64,000 nt of DNA, from assembly GCF_000006405.1 (NCBI RefSeq), contig NW_003206658.1, positions 737,341 through 801,340 on the forward strand, given 5' to 3'. The stretch comes from Perkinsus marinus ATCC 50983 (Eukaryota > Perkinsozoa > Perkinsida > Perkinsidae). This document shows positions 42,494 through 54,448 of this stretch, one piece after another (the first letter of the stretch is position 1; each line of letters opens with the position of its first letter). The notes under the pieces are model-generated. The model saw only the letters and a list, made by a program, of their open reading frames with translations. It did no database searches and was not told the origin of the DNA. Made by a program: the position numbers and the translations under genes.

Positions 42494-43003
42494 AGCATGA
42501 TGTGCTGTCCAAATAGTATGTGTGTGTTGAGTGACAAGTAGAGGAATGATAAGAACTCTCCCGATTACTCCACGGGTGTTGATAATCAACAGTGCCAGTT
42601 GACAAACACTTCTCCACGCGACCATTGAATGTAACTAGACTGCAATAACTCTACAATAATTGATTTGTTGATGAATCACATTCTGCCTGGATATCAATGT
42701 AGCTAGCACGCAAGTATTATCATCTATCATTCTGGTCTCTGAAACCTTCATTCTCAGCAGTCATGCTGGGCTCGCGATTCTGTGAAGGTGTCATACATAT
42801 GCGGTGTCCAACACGATGGATGAACTTGGACCTCCTTCTCTGAGCGATGAGTTTGGCCACTCCGATGTGAAGTCCTACCTTCGTCAATGTACCCCTTCAA
42901 GTGAACTATCAACTCGATCGCTACCAGTTTGAACAACAGTAGGGATAATCATGCTTAACCTCATATATACAATAATTGCAAATAAGCGAGTAGTACTAGT
43001 GAG
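42494..43003. other. spacer, no gene supported
   Basis: Possibly 3' flank of both convergent genes. Nothing recognised. Confidence 0.4.
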
Positions 43004-46000
43004 TTACATCTTCTCTGCCTTACCTTCATAAAAACGAACTGCCGCGGGTTCATTGTTGCTGTACCAATTGCAGAACTCAAGCCGTAGTTCCGGCATCGAA
43101 TCCAACACAGCTCGCAGATCGTCCATGACGTTTATAACCATCTCACAGTGACTTGACCTCAACGCCGACCAATGCTCGGCGTTCATCTACATGTGTTGGT
43201 GACGGTATGGGAATTCCGAGGACATTTTGGCATCTTTTGCACACTTCTACGTGAATTCGTGTGTGATTTTCCATGATATAGTTAGGGAACCCCTTAGCTC
43301 AGCTAAGAAAAGCGAACACATATTCCTCCAACACCAATTCTGGTCACAAAATACTACCCCACTCGGCGAGGGGAACATAAAGCCGTTAGACCGACATGGG
43401 CACGTACCCTGACAACTATGCCGACATATCCAGATACATTCATATCCGGACTACCGAACGAAATAGTCCCAGTTGTTGTAAAATAGTCCGCGGAAAAAGT
43501 AAAGCGAGTCGTCGAGATTACTGACCAGTAATAGGACATCCCCAGATGCCCAAATCACGAATTCTACTCTGGTTAAGAGTCGCTCGAGCGCCAACCACTC
43601 CAAGTGTCGTGGTTCCCTGAGGGGGGCGGACCGCACACTCCAGCCAAGATGGCGATCTTCAGAGTAGAGGAGAGACTCTTCGTACTCCTCAAAACTCAGC
43701 TCCACGCCACCACATACCGCCAGATTCTACACTAAAGATTATGCATAGTTCATATACTCTTCAAGGTTGAGCATCGCACTCTTGTGTTGAACATTCTGGT
43801 CGTAGAATTGATGAACCTTCCTCATGACTACATACCAATGATAATCATACCAAGATGAGAAGCAACAATGGAGACCAGAAGGAGTAACGCAATGAGAGCT
43901 TTCTTACCCAAAGGAACAGAGTGGATGCCTCCGTAGCCGAATGCTGTCTTCGCGCTCCGAATCAAATAGTGTTGAGATATAACGGCAACTTATGGTTGTC
44001 AATTCCCAAACACGGATCGTTTGAGAGATATCATCTAAGACTCCCCTTCTGATCGCACTCTAGAAGACTCCCGCCTTCCGATGGTACACCGTGTAGGGGT
44101 GAAGATTCGCGATAAGGTGGTATGATTTCGTAACACTACTGACATCAACTCAAAAGGATTGACCAGAGAAGGCAATTATATTTTCGTGCACAGACTTTGC
44201 ATGATGGACTTCATTTATTGGACGACGGTATTACTCTCATCTATCGTTAGGCACCAGGTTAGGCCTCGATGCTAGAGGCCCTGCACCAGTGGGCAGGACA
44301 GGGTCGAAGACAGCGAAGGGATTGCGATACTCTTCCCTTCTCATCTTACTGGCAGCTAACGACTAACACAGGAAAAGCACAATAACTAACCGTACTCAAC
44401 CACTCTTGGAATCACAGTGGACTACAACTGCTAATCTTCGATCGGATATATTACCAAAGGGCTTACCTTCCTTCCAAGAGCAGCCTCCCGTAGTCCCTTC
44501 ACTTTATTATCAAGATTATCTTCCACCTCCCTGATCGAGATAACAATCGATCATCTGGGCGAGCGCTTCTTCATCAAGTCAACTGACCTCATCATGGAGA
44601 GTATCTCCTTAAGATACTTCTCCCGACCACGATCGAGGCAGTTGTTTACTATTGCAGTATCCTCCTCAAAGCGGCAGGACCGATGGCTAAGGAGATCATA
44701 ACAAGAAAATGGATAATCGTCGTCCTCGTCCTACTTCTCCTTGCTCTCATCTGAACCTTCAGAGAGTGCCACGATCTCACTGGCAGAAATGCAACGACGA
44801 TTCCTCTCCAATTTCGCCTCTCTATCAGCTAGGAATATCTAAGGTTCAAGTTTTAAAGATACGGAATAGGTCCAATAGACGCACCCGTGCTTCGCGATTC
44901 TTATTCTGCAGGTCCATGAGCTCCTCTTGGTACTCTCTGTGCTTCTCCCTTGTCTCTCGCTCGGCGCTAACACCATATGATCGTGAGCACGCTATCAGGC
45001 TTTGTCGATCATGCCTGAATCGGCGCTCCATCTTATTCTTCTTTTCCCTCAAGTCCTGCAGGGTATGATCCTCTGCCCTAAGCTCCGACTCAAGCTCAGC
45101 TGCCTCTTGACGTAGCTGTAAAATCTGATGGAAAAACCGTCAAATACAATTCCAACCTCTCCACCACTAAGTAGCCCACATCAGAGTCGGCAGCTTCAAT
45201 CCGCGCCCGATTACACGCGTTATGTTTGAGCAACTGAAAGACATCAAAAAACACTACGCCGTGAAAATACAAAACTAATCTGTTCAGTACTACGAAGTCC
45301 ACGTTTCAAAGAGGCACGTCTCATTGGAGGACTACGGTGCGTTTCGTCATACCCGAACTAAACTAATGTTCTCCTAGAGCCTTCCTCTATACCTTATCAA
45401 GATCTTCTTTCTGCCTCCTTATCCCTTCCATAAGAGTACCAATATTCTCCTTCTCTGCTTGTATGAGCCGCTCTCGATGCGAGACCAACTCTGTGAGTCG
45501 TTCGATCTCACCTGAATTCAACCTCAAAGGCATCCAACCTTCGGACCCTACTGAGCATCCACTTGCTGTGCTCTTCTCTGTCGTCAGCCTCCTTCTCTAA
45601 TTCAATAACGTCTAGCTGCAGCCTGAAATGAATAAGGACGAAGAGTGAACTAAACAACAATTCTTTTATAGAATACAAGACATCATTGATTTCATCACAA
45701 TGATCGTCACTAAATGGAGTGACCTTCCAGTGATACCTCTGATTTTGCAACGCCAACTCATCCTTCAAATTTTCCATCCTCTCAATGTGCTCGGCATTCT
45801 GCTTCCGAGCTGCCTCAAATTCTGTAATAAATCGATGTTGAACCATCCTCCAACACACCCAAGTAGTACCCTGATTTTCCCTAACGATTTCAGCCTCGAC
45901 TCGAGCCAACTGCATACGTAGAGTGTGATCTTGCTGGCTCGTCGCAGCGCCCGTTTGGAGCTGATACCGATACCGACGACGGTCTAGAGTAGGCGGCAGG

Positions 46001-46454
46001 GAGGTGCTCGAATCCGATCGTGCTAATCCAAGAGAGGCCAGACCTGAAAGTTGAAGAAAAGTTGGTATGACTATCGATAGACATTCCCATGACCTCTAGG
46101 GGACCTCGGTAGACTGTGATGGCTACCAGCACTTGAGCTACTCGTCCTGGAAGGCCTCCATATGAAGGGCGGCAGAGTGGAGGAGCCCCCAAGGAGAGGG
46201 GCGCTCAATTGCGGTGAGCGAGGATGAATCGGCGAACGTGATGATACAGAAGGTATTACTGAGGTAGTATCCACAAATTGGGCTTGTTAGATGCAAAACT
46301 ATTTACATGGTGGCCAATTATTATTGTTGTTGTTGGTGGTCGTCGCTGCAGATCGGAGGAGATGTTGAGCACTGACCGCACTACTAGTGGACGATGATAT
46401 CGGCTGCTTTTGCTGCTGCTGCTGGTGTTGTTGTTGCTTTCTCGAAGCGAACAT
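43004..46454 (-). CDS. long coiled-coil protein, unidentified, many exons
   Basis: The start at 46454 gives MFASRKQQQHQQQQQKQPIS, a Gln/Ser/Asn-rich head. Exons then read SRSPIHPRSPQLSAPLLGGS and LGLARSDSSTSLPPTLDRRR, joining in phase, followed by coiled-coil exons: RMQLARVEAEIVRENQ (about 45860-46050), TEFEAARKQNAEHIERMENL, VIELEKEADDREEHSKWM, LREKKNKMERRFRHDRQSLI (about 45000-45060) and YQEELMDLQNKNREARVRL. Weaker exons follow to about 43450 (ELSFEEYEESLLYSED, DDSLYFFRGLFYNNW) and possibly to 43004 (LRLEFCNWYSNNEPAAVRF). A structural or cytoskeletal role is likely from the composition. The 3' half is poorly resolved and might be a second gene. It starts 120 bp downstream of the AAA ATPase stop. 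Confidence 0.5.
43203..43335 (+). repeat. dispersed short repeat, copy 3
   Basis: GGGAATTCCGAGGACATTTT ... ATAGTTAGGGAACC, CTTAGCTCAGCTAAGAAAAG, then CATATTCCTCCAACA. Best preserved of the three copies; matches those in TIM44 introns 4 and 7. Confidence 0.5.
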
Positions 46455-46575
46455 TCAAGACTGATAAATGCTGTCCTGTCAACTAAGAAGGCCCATCCCT
46501 GTTATGACCAACACAACCACCACAAAGCATCATAAGAAACTGTCTCGGCGGCCGCGGATGAAGAAGAAGGAGACC

Positions 46576-48408
46576 TCAACGAAACTCCATTGCGTGTTGT
46601 GAGGACTCAGAAGTGGCAGCAGTAGTACTCTCATTGTAATGCCTCTTCAAGTGAGATGGATGCCCCTCCTCCTCATCATCCAGCTCCAGTCCAAGCTTAA
46701 GTGACTCGAGTACTTCACCAATCGTATCGAATTCTGCACAGGTTTGCTCCAAAGTGGCGGGGGAAATGTTGAAACTACCAAACATATGTTCGATTTCAGC
46801 CTCTTCCTCAGGAGAGGGTCGAACGCTGAGATAATGGGAGAGCATTTGAGCGGCCATATCAGGCATCATCCACCCCATATGTATCCGCTTGTTGATCCTC
46901 CCTGGGCGTATCAACGCCGGGTCCAACCGCTCCGGGTGGTTAGTGGTCATAACCAGAATCCTACCAGGGGAATCAACAATACCATCGAGAGCGTTGAGGA
47001 GACCAGACAAGGACAACTTATCGGGATCATCGAACAAGGAAATCCTGCCAGTATCTTTTAAGACATCCGCGTTACCCTTAGATGGAGCTCGATCATCAGA
47101 GATGTTCTTGGCAGCCAACACACCAGTGGTGACCGCATGGATCAGCCTTTCCATGGATGGCTGACTATCCTCCACTGATCCAGTAGCCGCCTCACTCATG
47201 GAATCTTCAGATGGCTTGGTTGGAGTATCTTTCAAATCTTCCCTGTGCGCACCCTCCTTATCCATGGACCCTCGCGAATACACCACTTTGGAAGCTGCAT
47301 CGACATCCTCCATAACGAATATGATATCAGCAAAATCCAATTTTGGTGGTTCATCATCACCCTTGACAGGAAAGGAGAGGTCGAAGAGTATATCCATGAG
47401 CTCTTGATTGGTCATAACCTTCTCCAATGACACACAGACGACATTACGATTAGTATACTGCGCCAACGCTTTGATCAAGCTAGTCTTACCAGTACCAGGA
47501 GGGCCGTCCAACAGCAAGCCTAACTTGTTCGGGAATCCTGATATCGCAAACTTTCCCCTTTTATGTACAAAATCATCAACAAGTCTAATGAGCGAGTCCT
47601 TCTCGGGAAAGAAAAGGCTGTCGAAGGACTTGCAATCACTGAGTCTATACTTCTTGAATTCATCCTCCTCCTTAGTTCGAATATAGAAATAACGACTACC
47701 ATCCGCCTCCTCCAACTTCTTCCGAACATACCAATCATAAGCTCGTCCGATGAATCCATCGACTCTGTCACCAGCGCCTAGGCCTCGGGACTTGATGAAA
47801 AACGATGTGATCTTGTTATTGGTAGTCGTCTTATAGTCACCATTGGACTTAGTCGTCTTAACATTGTCAACAATCTCCTCTTGTTTGAACCATATATCTT
47901 CGACCTCATCCACCAACACCCAATGCCCCTTAGAAGGGAGGCGAGTGACCTCATAAGACTGCAGCTGTTGAGCATTTCCTGTGAACATAACAGCGTCACC
48001 ATACCGATCCTTCTCCAACTTGATAGTCCTATGCGCTACTAAGAAGACCTCCATATTGTTCCCCCCAAGATGGTACTTTTCCTCGATGTAAAGTCGTAAA
48101 GCCTTCTGCAATATATTATTCCGCTGAGTCGTGTCAAGGACGCTGGAGTCGTCATTATCGGTATCCAAATTTTGCCCTTCGAGGAAAGATATCTCTCGAA
48201 TGAATTCGTCGGGTCGGGCAGTTACCCAGTGAAGCGTTGACTTGAGGGAATCCCAGACGTCAATCAACACCTGGCGATCGGTGATCACCTTCATTGCGAT
48301 CGGCACAGCGATGCAAAGAGCGAGGTCGCGGTACTTGTTGCCACTTCGTAGAAGCGACGTCAGACCCATGTTAACCCCGGAGTTCACAGCATCTTGAATG
48401 TCGTCCAT
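46576..48408 (-). CDS. BCS1-like AAA+ ATPase (single exon, 610 aa)
   Basis: Bcs1-type AAA proteins translocate folded substrates; Bcs1 itself inserts the Rieske protein into complex III in the mitochondrial inner membrane. An N-terminal hydrophobic helix (LALCIAVPIAMKVI) is followed by a Bcs1-type domain (GGNNMEVFLVAHRTI; YFYIRTKEEDEFKKYRL). Walker A is LLLDGPPGTGKTSLIKALAQ (about residue 300), Walker B IIFVMEDVD, and the second region of homology is VMTTNHPERLDPALIRPGRI. A spacer of about 85 residues rich in Ser, Asp and Lys interrupts the ATPase between Walker B and the sensor region. Fungal and plant BCS1-like relatives vary here. It is a single exon, unlike nearly all neighbours, so a retrocopy or transferred origin is possible. 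The exact substrate is unknown. Confidence 0.85.
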   Translation of the reverse strand: MDDIQDAVNSGVNMGLTSLLRSGNKYRDLALCIAVPIAMKVITDRQVLIDVWDSLKSTLHWVTARPDEFIREISFLEGQNLDTDNDDSSVLDTTQRNNILQKALRLYIEEKYHLGGNNMEVFLVAHRTIKLEKDRYGDAVMFTGNAQQLQSYEVTRLPSKGHWVLVDEVEDIWFKQEEIVDNVKTTKSNGDYKTTTNNKITSFFIKSRGLGAGDRVDGFIGRAYDWYVRKKLEEADGSRYFYIRTKEEDEFKKYRLSDCKSFDSLFFPEKDSLIRLVDDFVHKRGKFAISGFPNKLGLLLDGPPGTGKTSLIKALAQYTNRNVVCVSLEKVMTNQELMDILFDLSFPVKGDDEPPKLDFADIIFVMEDVDAASKVVYSRGSMDKEGAHREDLKDTPTKPSEDSMSEAATGSVEDSQPSMERLIHAVTTGVLAAKNISDDRAPSKGNADVLKDTGRISLFDDPDKLSLSGLLNALDGIVDSPGRILVMTTNHPERLDPALIRPGRINKRIHMGWMMPDMAAQMLSHYLSVRPSPEEEAEIEHMFGSFNISPATLEQTCAEFDTIGEVLESLKLGLELDDEEEGHPSHLKRHYNESTTAATSESSQHAMEFR

Positions 48409-48548
48409 TATGAGAAGAAGAACTCAGAAAAGGTACAGATTTGACAATATCGATAAGCTCACGAGCGTATATTACTCTCGAATAGCGAATGTAGGGCGGT
48501 CCGCACAATGAACATCGCACGTTTCAGGACCACGAGAAAATAAGAAAA

Positions 48549-48622
48549 AAAGAGATCCCGAGAATTGAACCCGGGACGTCCGCCTGCCAATTAGTTGGTC
48601 TAACCAACTGAACTATAAACGA
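48549..48622 (-). tRNA. tRNA-like gene, probably a pseudogene
   Basis: On the minus strand: perfect A box (TAGTTCAGTTGG), perfect B box (GGTTCAATTC) in a pairing T-arm (CCGGG/CTCGG) and a T-run just downstream. The acceptor ends (GTTTATA, GATCTCT) do not pair and no good anticodon stem is visible. Confidence 0.45.
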
Positions 48623-49800
48623 AATGCACCGAATTTGTATACTAGGATCTTGATGCTCGCGGACAAGATGGTAAGTTTAACCTTTTGTAATGTCAGTGCG
48701 TCTCGCGTGATCATCACTATGTGAAAGTGGATGGAGGACCACTCGAGCAGACTCAACGTTAACATAAGAAGAATTGTATGGCGTCTTGCCGCGTAACACC
48801 TGGATGACTAACCGACAAAGGGTCGAAGGAGATTCGTGGTAGATCGTATGGATGTGACCATATACTTGCTTCTATCCTAGAAATATATATTAGGTACTAC
48901 AGCGTAATAATTACACCTGCAACACGAAAAAGGATCAATGGGGATCACCTTATAGTGATCATTCGAGACCGCTGAGTCCATTATACGGATCGTTGGCCTC
49001 TCACACACCCTGCTTCACTCAGCCTATTAAACAGAATGAATAGACTCGTCTAAAGGGGTGACCGTGTCTCCATGTCTAACGAAATCCGGAACCGTGCGAT
49101 CGGGAGTACGACGGTGATCAGCTCGTACTCTTTATATCCCTAATATAACTGAGGGATAATTCAATCATGCGAATATGGCAATGCACCCTCAACCGACCTC
49201 ACTCAATCACGTTTCACAGATAGACTATAGCTACGCGCTATCCGGCTTAGGGATACTCTATGAAGCACATGCCCCGAGGAAATTTTTTCGACTAGTGAGC
49301 CTGTTTCACAGAAACAAATCGCGCGTTAAACATAAGCGACGCCTCGATTATACCATAACTTACACCTGAGCTTAAGGCGCCTTCAATTTAATATCCTTAC
49401 GAAGCAGGCTCAGCGTTGGCAGTGCTACCGCCGGTCAACGTGAAACCCCCATGGATCTCCATGAAACCGCTGGGGCGAGCGATGGATCGACCGCTACCCC
49501 CAGCCACACTCACAGATCAGTCACAGTATTCAATCGTAGCGATATCACTCTGAGTGTAGTGTGTACTGGATGAGTTGGATTGACTACTTCGGTGAATGCA
49601 GCGCTGGATAGCTCATCATAGCACAGTATGATCCGGTCGATGTCCACCACCTTGCAGTAACTTTTGCCTCCTATGTTCTCGATGTATCTGGTCGCCCTCA
49701 TCATCGTCTTTTCTGGTCACGCGTGGGTGACTAAGCAGAACGTAAGATGCATGGTACATTTGATCGTTGGAGAATTGCCCTTCTTGCCAGGCTTACTGTG
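48623..49800. other. intergenic, no gene supported
   Basis: Scattered short open stretches only. The divergent upstream regions of the AAA ATPase and the next gene probably lie here. Confidence 0.4.
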
Positions 49801-52800
49801 AATCCGTATGCAGTCGCTCTCTCGACTGCGCTGCCGCCATCCACGGGACTTACTGCAACTATTGGGCCGAAATTCCTACATGCTACGGCTTGTACTCGGA
49901 TATGTTCCACCAGTACACCTTAACGTGCTCCTAATCTCAGGTATTCGCTTGATAACGACATCTGCTACAGCTCTGCCTCGGACTGTCTCGACTACCAGCC
50001 TGTATCTTGCGCCGTTGGCGATATACCCGCAAGATTCTCAATCAACGGCTCAGCACCGGTCGCAGCGACGTGCCCTTTCACCATGCTCTGTCCTGAAGGC
50101 GACCTAACGAGCTCCTGCATGATGAACACCACAGATTCCGACCATTGCTCCTGTTCTGGGCTCAACGTTACCTGTGGTCTACATCAGAATACCAGTGCTC
50201 CCTGTATGGGCATGGTCGGCGTCACCAACGGCACCAATAGGGTCAACGAGACTTTGTGTGACGGAATTAGTAATTATACTGACTGTATGGTTACATGCGA
50301 GCCGATTGGATTCTCTGTTTCCAACGTTACCGAGTACCACTGTAACTGCACGGTTGTTGATGGTCATTACTCTACTTCAAACTCGACTACCCTATTGCCT
50401 AGTGGTGGGTCGATACTTACGACCACTGCTACCCCACCATCCAGTGGTACCCTCCCTTTCGGCCAGTATTGTGGTCTCCTCGGCGATGAACTGCCGCTTG
50501 TAAGGTCAAGTAGGGTATGAATCCAGTTACTATCACGTCAGATATTCGATTTCACGACCAACTCTATTGATATCCTAGGTGGAGATGTTTTCGCTCTCAC
50601 TGGCATCGAGTAAGGAAGACCGCAATTCGCCTATAATCACCATACTTCGTTTCAGGTTCTTCGGTCTAGACCCGAACTCTCCCGCGGGTAATACTCTCGA
50701 CATCAATCTCTCCGATCCGCAGTTCACTGACCTCATTGGCAGCGGTGGAGCTTTCGATCGCCAAATATTCTCATTGAGGTGATTTCGATGTGGGACGATA
50801 CTACGTAGTGTATTGGTTCTTTTCAGCTACTACAGTTCGACCAATACTATTGGAGGCTTCTTCACTGCTCGGCCCGTTGAACTCACGCCTAGCAACTGTT
50901 GAACTGCGGCGTGGCGTTCATTCATCATCATTCACAAATCGCTATCAAATTCACTCCGATAAGCGCGGTCAATCCTCACCTGTGTGACTCGCATGGCCAG
51001 TATTCATCTTAGCCTCTTTGGGTTGTGTTCGAGTGTCCCAATCATTTCGTTCCTCTAAGGCATGCGAGTTGCTTTACTCCGTTTTCCCTGCGTTCTCCAT
51101 TCTGTTGTTAGCTCGATACTCCCGGCACCTCTAGACGTAGGTCGGTGTCCTTGCACCTTCCGACGTGGCTGTAGTTAGATACCCTGTTGGACGACCTGCT
51201 CTCAGCTCTACGATTGCGAGGAGAGCTTGTTGGGCACCCACAGCGAACCCTCGATAGATGTAGAGCAGCAGAAGGAAGCCGTGTGCTTTGGGCTGTAGGT
51301 GAGATTTCAATCGTAGTTGTTGCTGCTGCTGTTGCTTCCACTCAGGTATGAATGTACGACAGTGTATGGTGGTATGTGCTACCATCCAGCTGCATCCCTA
51401 GGCTCGCCATTGCTTTGCCGGGACGCCCCCTCCACGATTGATTACACTAGAACACCATCCGAAGGTAGGCACCACCGTCTCTATAAGCGACGGCTTCGAT
51501 CCCTAATTCAGGCACAGTCGACGAGTCCCCAGCCGATGCTCTCCCTGTCGGTGAGTACTGCGGAGGTTCCACCGAACTCCCCCCGGATGCTGAAGTGGTA
51601 ATTTATTTATGACCCCTTCTATCCAGCTCGTCTTTCGGGGGTGTTTCAGGTCATCAATGTCCGCCAATCAGCGGTTTTTGACATTATCATACCGCGGTAC
51701 TTCTCTATAACAGGCATACGGTAAGAGAATGTCGATTTCAAGTTAGGTTTTAATATTCAGTCGTTGTTAGTCTATACGACATCGACAGCAGTTACCCCTA
51801 TGGCAACATGGTATTCGACCTCTCCCACCATCGTATTCAGTCAATGTTTGGGGAGATCCTACAGAAGAATCCTGGTTACGTCTATTTCATCTACGACCCG
51901 GTTTTGGAAGTGATTCAGGCTCAACTCGGACATCTACCTCTACACACTTCTCGTCACCTCTGCTTTTGACGATAATTAGCTTCTAGTCGCTGTAACGTAT
52001 GTACTTCGTCATGGTCAGCTTGGTGGATGCCACTTCATTTGGGACGTAGTCCACTCGCTGTGTTGTAGTTATTCGCTCCAATTCAGAGCCTCTGAATGCT
52101 TTCAATGACGCACTTTATCGGCATTTTCAGATATACTTTAGAGGCTTAATACCGTCTCGCGGAGTGTTAGCGCGTTTCAACTACACATGTGGCAGATCCC
52201 CAATGAGCAATCTCGCAGGCTCATTATTCCGTTGGATTCATAACCCGCTCTCCTACCAGGTCTGCTCTACTGTTGGCTGGCTCGTCGCTCGGTGACGTAC
52301 TGGATGTAGACTACCTGCAGCCTCTGCGATCTTATCTCTAAGGTCAGCTCCTGTGAAGTTGTTTGAGGAGGCATATGCGATAGCGCTTCCAGGAGTACAT
52401 ACTGCAAAGGCTGGCATCTTCCCGAGGCCTGTGTCGGCTTGTGAACCTTTTGGACAGTAGTCTCGAGCAGACATCGATCTGGAGATGGTGAGATGTGCTA
52501 CCGGCCGACCGATCCTTACTGTTTGCGGAATACCCTGTCCTCTGTGATGGAGACACGTCTGGTGCTCTCTGGCCATGTGATGATTTTGTTGTTACTTCGG
52601 CACTCCTGAATACCCTCATCACCACCAGCACGCTGGAGGATACCATCATGTGGGACGAGTCTACTGCCACCACAAGTTCAAAGACTATCAGACTGAAAGT
52701 ATCAGTAGTTCGGCGACGACCGAGTTACCGGCGATGAGCTTCCCTGCTAATGCTGTATCTCATGGACGATGCTGCAGCGATCGCGATTGCTGATGAGGTC

Positions 52801-52860
52801 CCGTTTCCGCTAGAGACACTTGGTTGGTACTGCGGTGTCTTGACTGGAATAGTACCATAG
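49801..52860 (+). CDS. secreted Cys-rich repeat protein, multi-exon, possibly decaying
   Basis: Coding-looking segments follow one another on the plus strand. 49801-49922 reads CESVCSRSLDCAAAI, TYCNYWAEIPTCYGLY. About 49940-50500 is Cys- and Asn-x-Thr-rich (NTTDSDHCSCSGLNVTCG, NETLCDGISNYTDC) and ends LPFGQYCGLLGDELPL at a donor. 50656-50780 reads FFGLDPNSPAGNTLDINLSD; 50790-51000 reads GRYYVVYWF and NCGVAFIHHHSQIAIKF. 51535-51600 (LPVGEYCGGSTELPPDAEVV) and 51775-51900 (YPYGNMVFDLSHHRI, PGYVYFIYDP) repeat the same order, and 52500-52860 ends with LETLGWYCGVLTG. So a two-part domain recurs at least twice. Many potential N-glycosylation sites suggest a surface protein. Splice joints and the start are unresolved, and some segments may be dead. 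Confidence 0.45.
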
Positions 52861-53227
52861 TTGGATCCATGTGCACTCAATCGGTCATCAAACTGTTTCC
52901 AGTCCATGCGCCACAGTGAGGACACTCGACATTGCGGGAGTCTCTGAAGTAGACATTGAAGGCGGCACGTATTTGCCCTCAGTTAGTCACTGAGTGTGCA
53001 GCATCTTTCTCGGAATACGACTCGAAGCTGGGTGGGGAGGAAGCTAGGTAATCTTACTCGTTCATTTAATGAGGCAACGGAGATATTTTTCATGAGCTAA
53101 ATTTTTCGCCACGCAGCTTATTTAGTCGATATTTTGTGCTTCCATTGTGCCTTCTGCTAGAACTGCTCAACCCCACTCGCAGACGCAAACCCAGGCGAAA
53201 ATTGATAAGTTGATTTAGTTAGAATGT
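52861..53227. other. spacer, no gene seen
   Basis: Between the convergent secreted-protein gene and the LicD-like gene. Nothing recognised. Confidence 0.4.
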
Positions 53228-54448
53228 TTATGTGTGTTGTATCACCCAATCAGGAGACGATTTATCCTCGTCTCCACTATCATAACAGGGACTAGCCACA
53301 CGGGGTCGATAGTGGCAAAAAATCCAAAACAAGAAAATGGAGCATAAAGCACCCAAAGAGATTACCAATATGAAACTCTGTTGCCATCCGACAGCTCCAA
53401 ATGCCCCATCATAGCCGATGAAACTGTTGGCGTAGGATTGCCCTTGAGCATAATGGGCTCTGAGCTGGGGGAGTGTAACCAGTGCGACAGGAGGCTCGGT
53501 TATACTCGATTCGTACGGGATGAGGGCAACATCCCTTTGACCCACTGGCTGCCCTACGACCAGAATTCGCTCCACGTACTTATAGTTGCCCGGAATACTT
53601 TCGAAATTTCTGAACTCGAACGGACCTGCGAGCTGAGTCTCGAGCGTGTGGGTGGGTCGGTGAGGGACCTTACAGTCGGCCCATGAGACATGATCCCATG
53701 TCATCGGAACAAAGTCGTCACGGAGTGCGCAGACCTCTCCCTCTGCATAGCGACAAACAGTCACTTTGCCGTCGAGATGACCAGGACAAGATTTGCATGG
53801 TTCCTCGGGATCGGTGGACTGCAGGTGTTGGAAGACATCAACATGACATGCAGTACCATTGACTACATGATACACTCGGAATTCAGCATTCTCACAACCT
53901 TCCCATTCATCTTCGTCCAAAGCCGAACCAACACCAAGCTTAATGCCGTACACTTGGTAGTCTGGCATGAGGCCTTGTACCAAACTGGCAATATTCTTAT
54001 GCTCGGGAGAAGCATATTCACCGAAAGACTTGCGACAATCCGACTTCATGATGGATAAATCCCCGTCGACGTCCCACGGGATAAAGCCTTTGTGATGACG
54101 ATACCAACCCAGCAGAGTGCCATCAGAGATAGACGCGTCAATGCCGATCGAGTCCAAGACATACGTGGTCGAATTGATAGTTTCGGCGAGACACTCGAAA
54201 AACATAGCGTTGTCCTCGGTAGCGAGAAGCTCCTCACTACTAACACACTCTGAACCATTGATCGTTACCTCGTGCCTGGGCCAATCGGTAAGGTTCATGC
54301 CGTCTATGAACGGCTTAGGACAAAGGAAAAGATGCTCGTCTGGAGCGGAGATGGGATTTTCTTCCGCATAAACTCTGATGAAAGGATGAGGTCTCGGTAA
54401 CGAGAATGCTGCTACGGTGGAAACGGAGGCTAGCGGCAGTAGGAGCAT
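53228..54448 (-). CDS. LicD/fukutin-family nucleotidyltransferase-like membrane protein (single exon, 406 aa)
   Basis: LicD-type enzymes transfer phosphocholine or ribitol phosphate to glycans; eukaryotic relatives (fukutin, FKRP) work in the Golgi. The start MLLLPLASVSTVAAFSLPRP is a signal peptide. The hallmark DGTLLGWYRHHKGFIPWDVD, followed by GDLSIM, contains the DxD metal site of the LicD fold (about residues 110-130). Cys pairs (CKSC, CADC-like) and N-x-S/T sites fit a luminal domain. A C-terminal membrane helix (SFILVISLGALCSIFLFWIF) precedes a short acidic tail (DSGDEDKSSPD). No intron. A truncated copy of its 5' end lies at about 57130-57235. Confidence 0.82.
   Translation of the reverse strand: MLLLPLASVSTVAAFSLPRPHPFIRVYAEENPISAPDEHLFLCPKPFIDGMNLTDWPRHEVTINGSECVSSEELLATEDNAMFFECLAETINSTTYVLDSIGIDASISDGTLLGWYRHHKGFIPWDVDGDLSIMKSDCRKSFGEYASPEHKNIASLVQGLMPDYQVYGIKLGVGSALDEDEWEGCENAEFRVYHVVNGTACHVDVFQHLQSTDPEEPCKSCPGHLDGKVTVCRYAEGEVCALRDDFVPMTWDHVSWADCKVPHRPTHTLETQLAGPFEFRNFESIPGNYKYVERILVVGQPVGQRDVALIPYESSITEPPVALVTLPQLRAHYAQGQSYANSFIGYDGAFGAVGWQQSFILVISLGALCSIFLFWIFCHYRPRVASPCYDSGDEDKSSPDWVIQHT

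Noticed and set aside
52253-52673. Minus-strand gene opposite the secreted-protein region
   Set aside because: The minus frames look partly coding, but the plus strand continues the repeat pattern of the secreted protein. Left undecided and not called.
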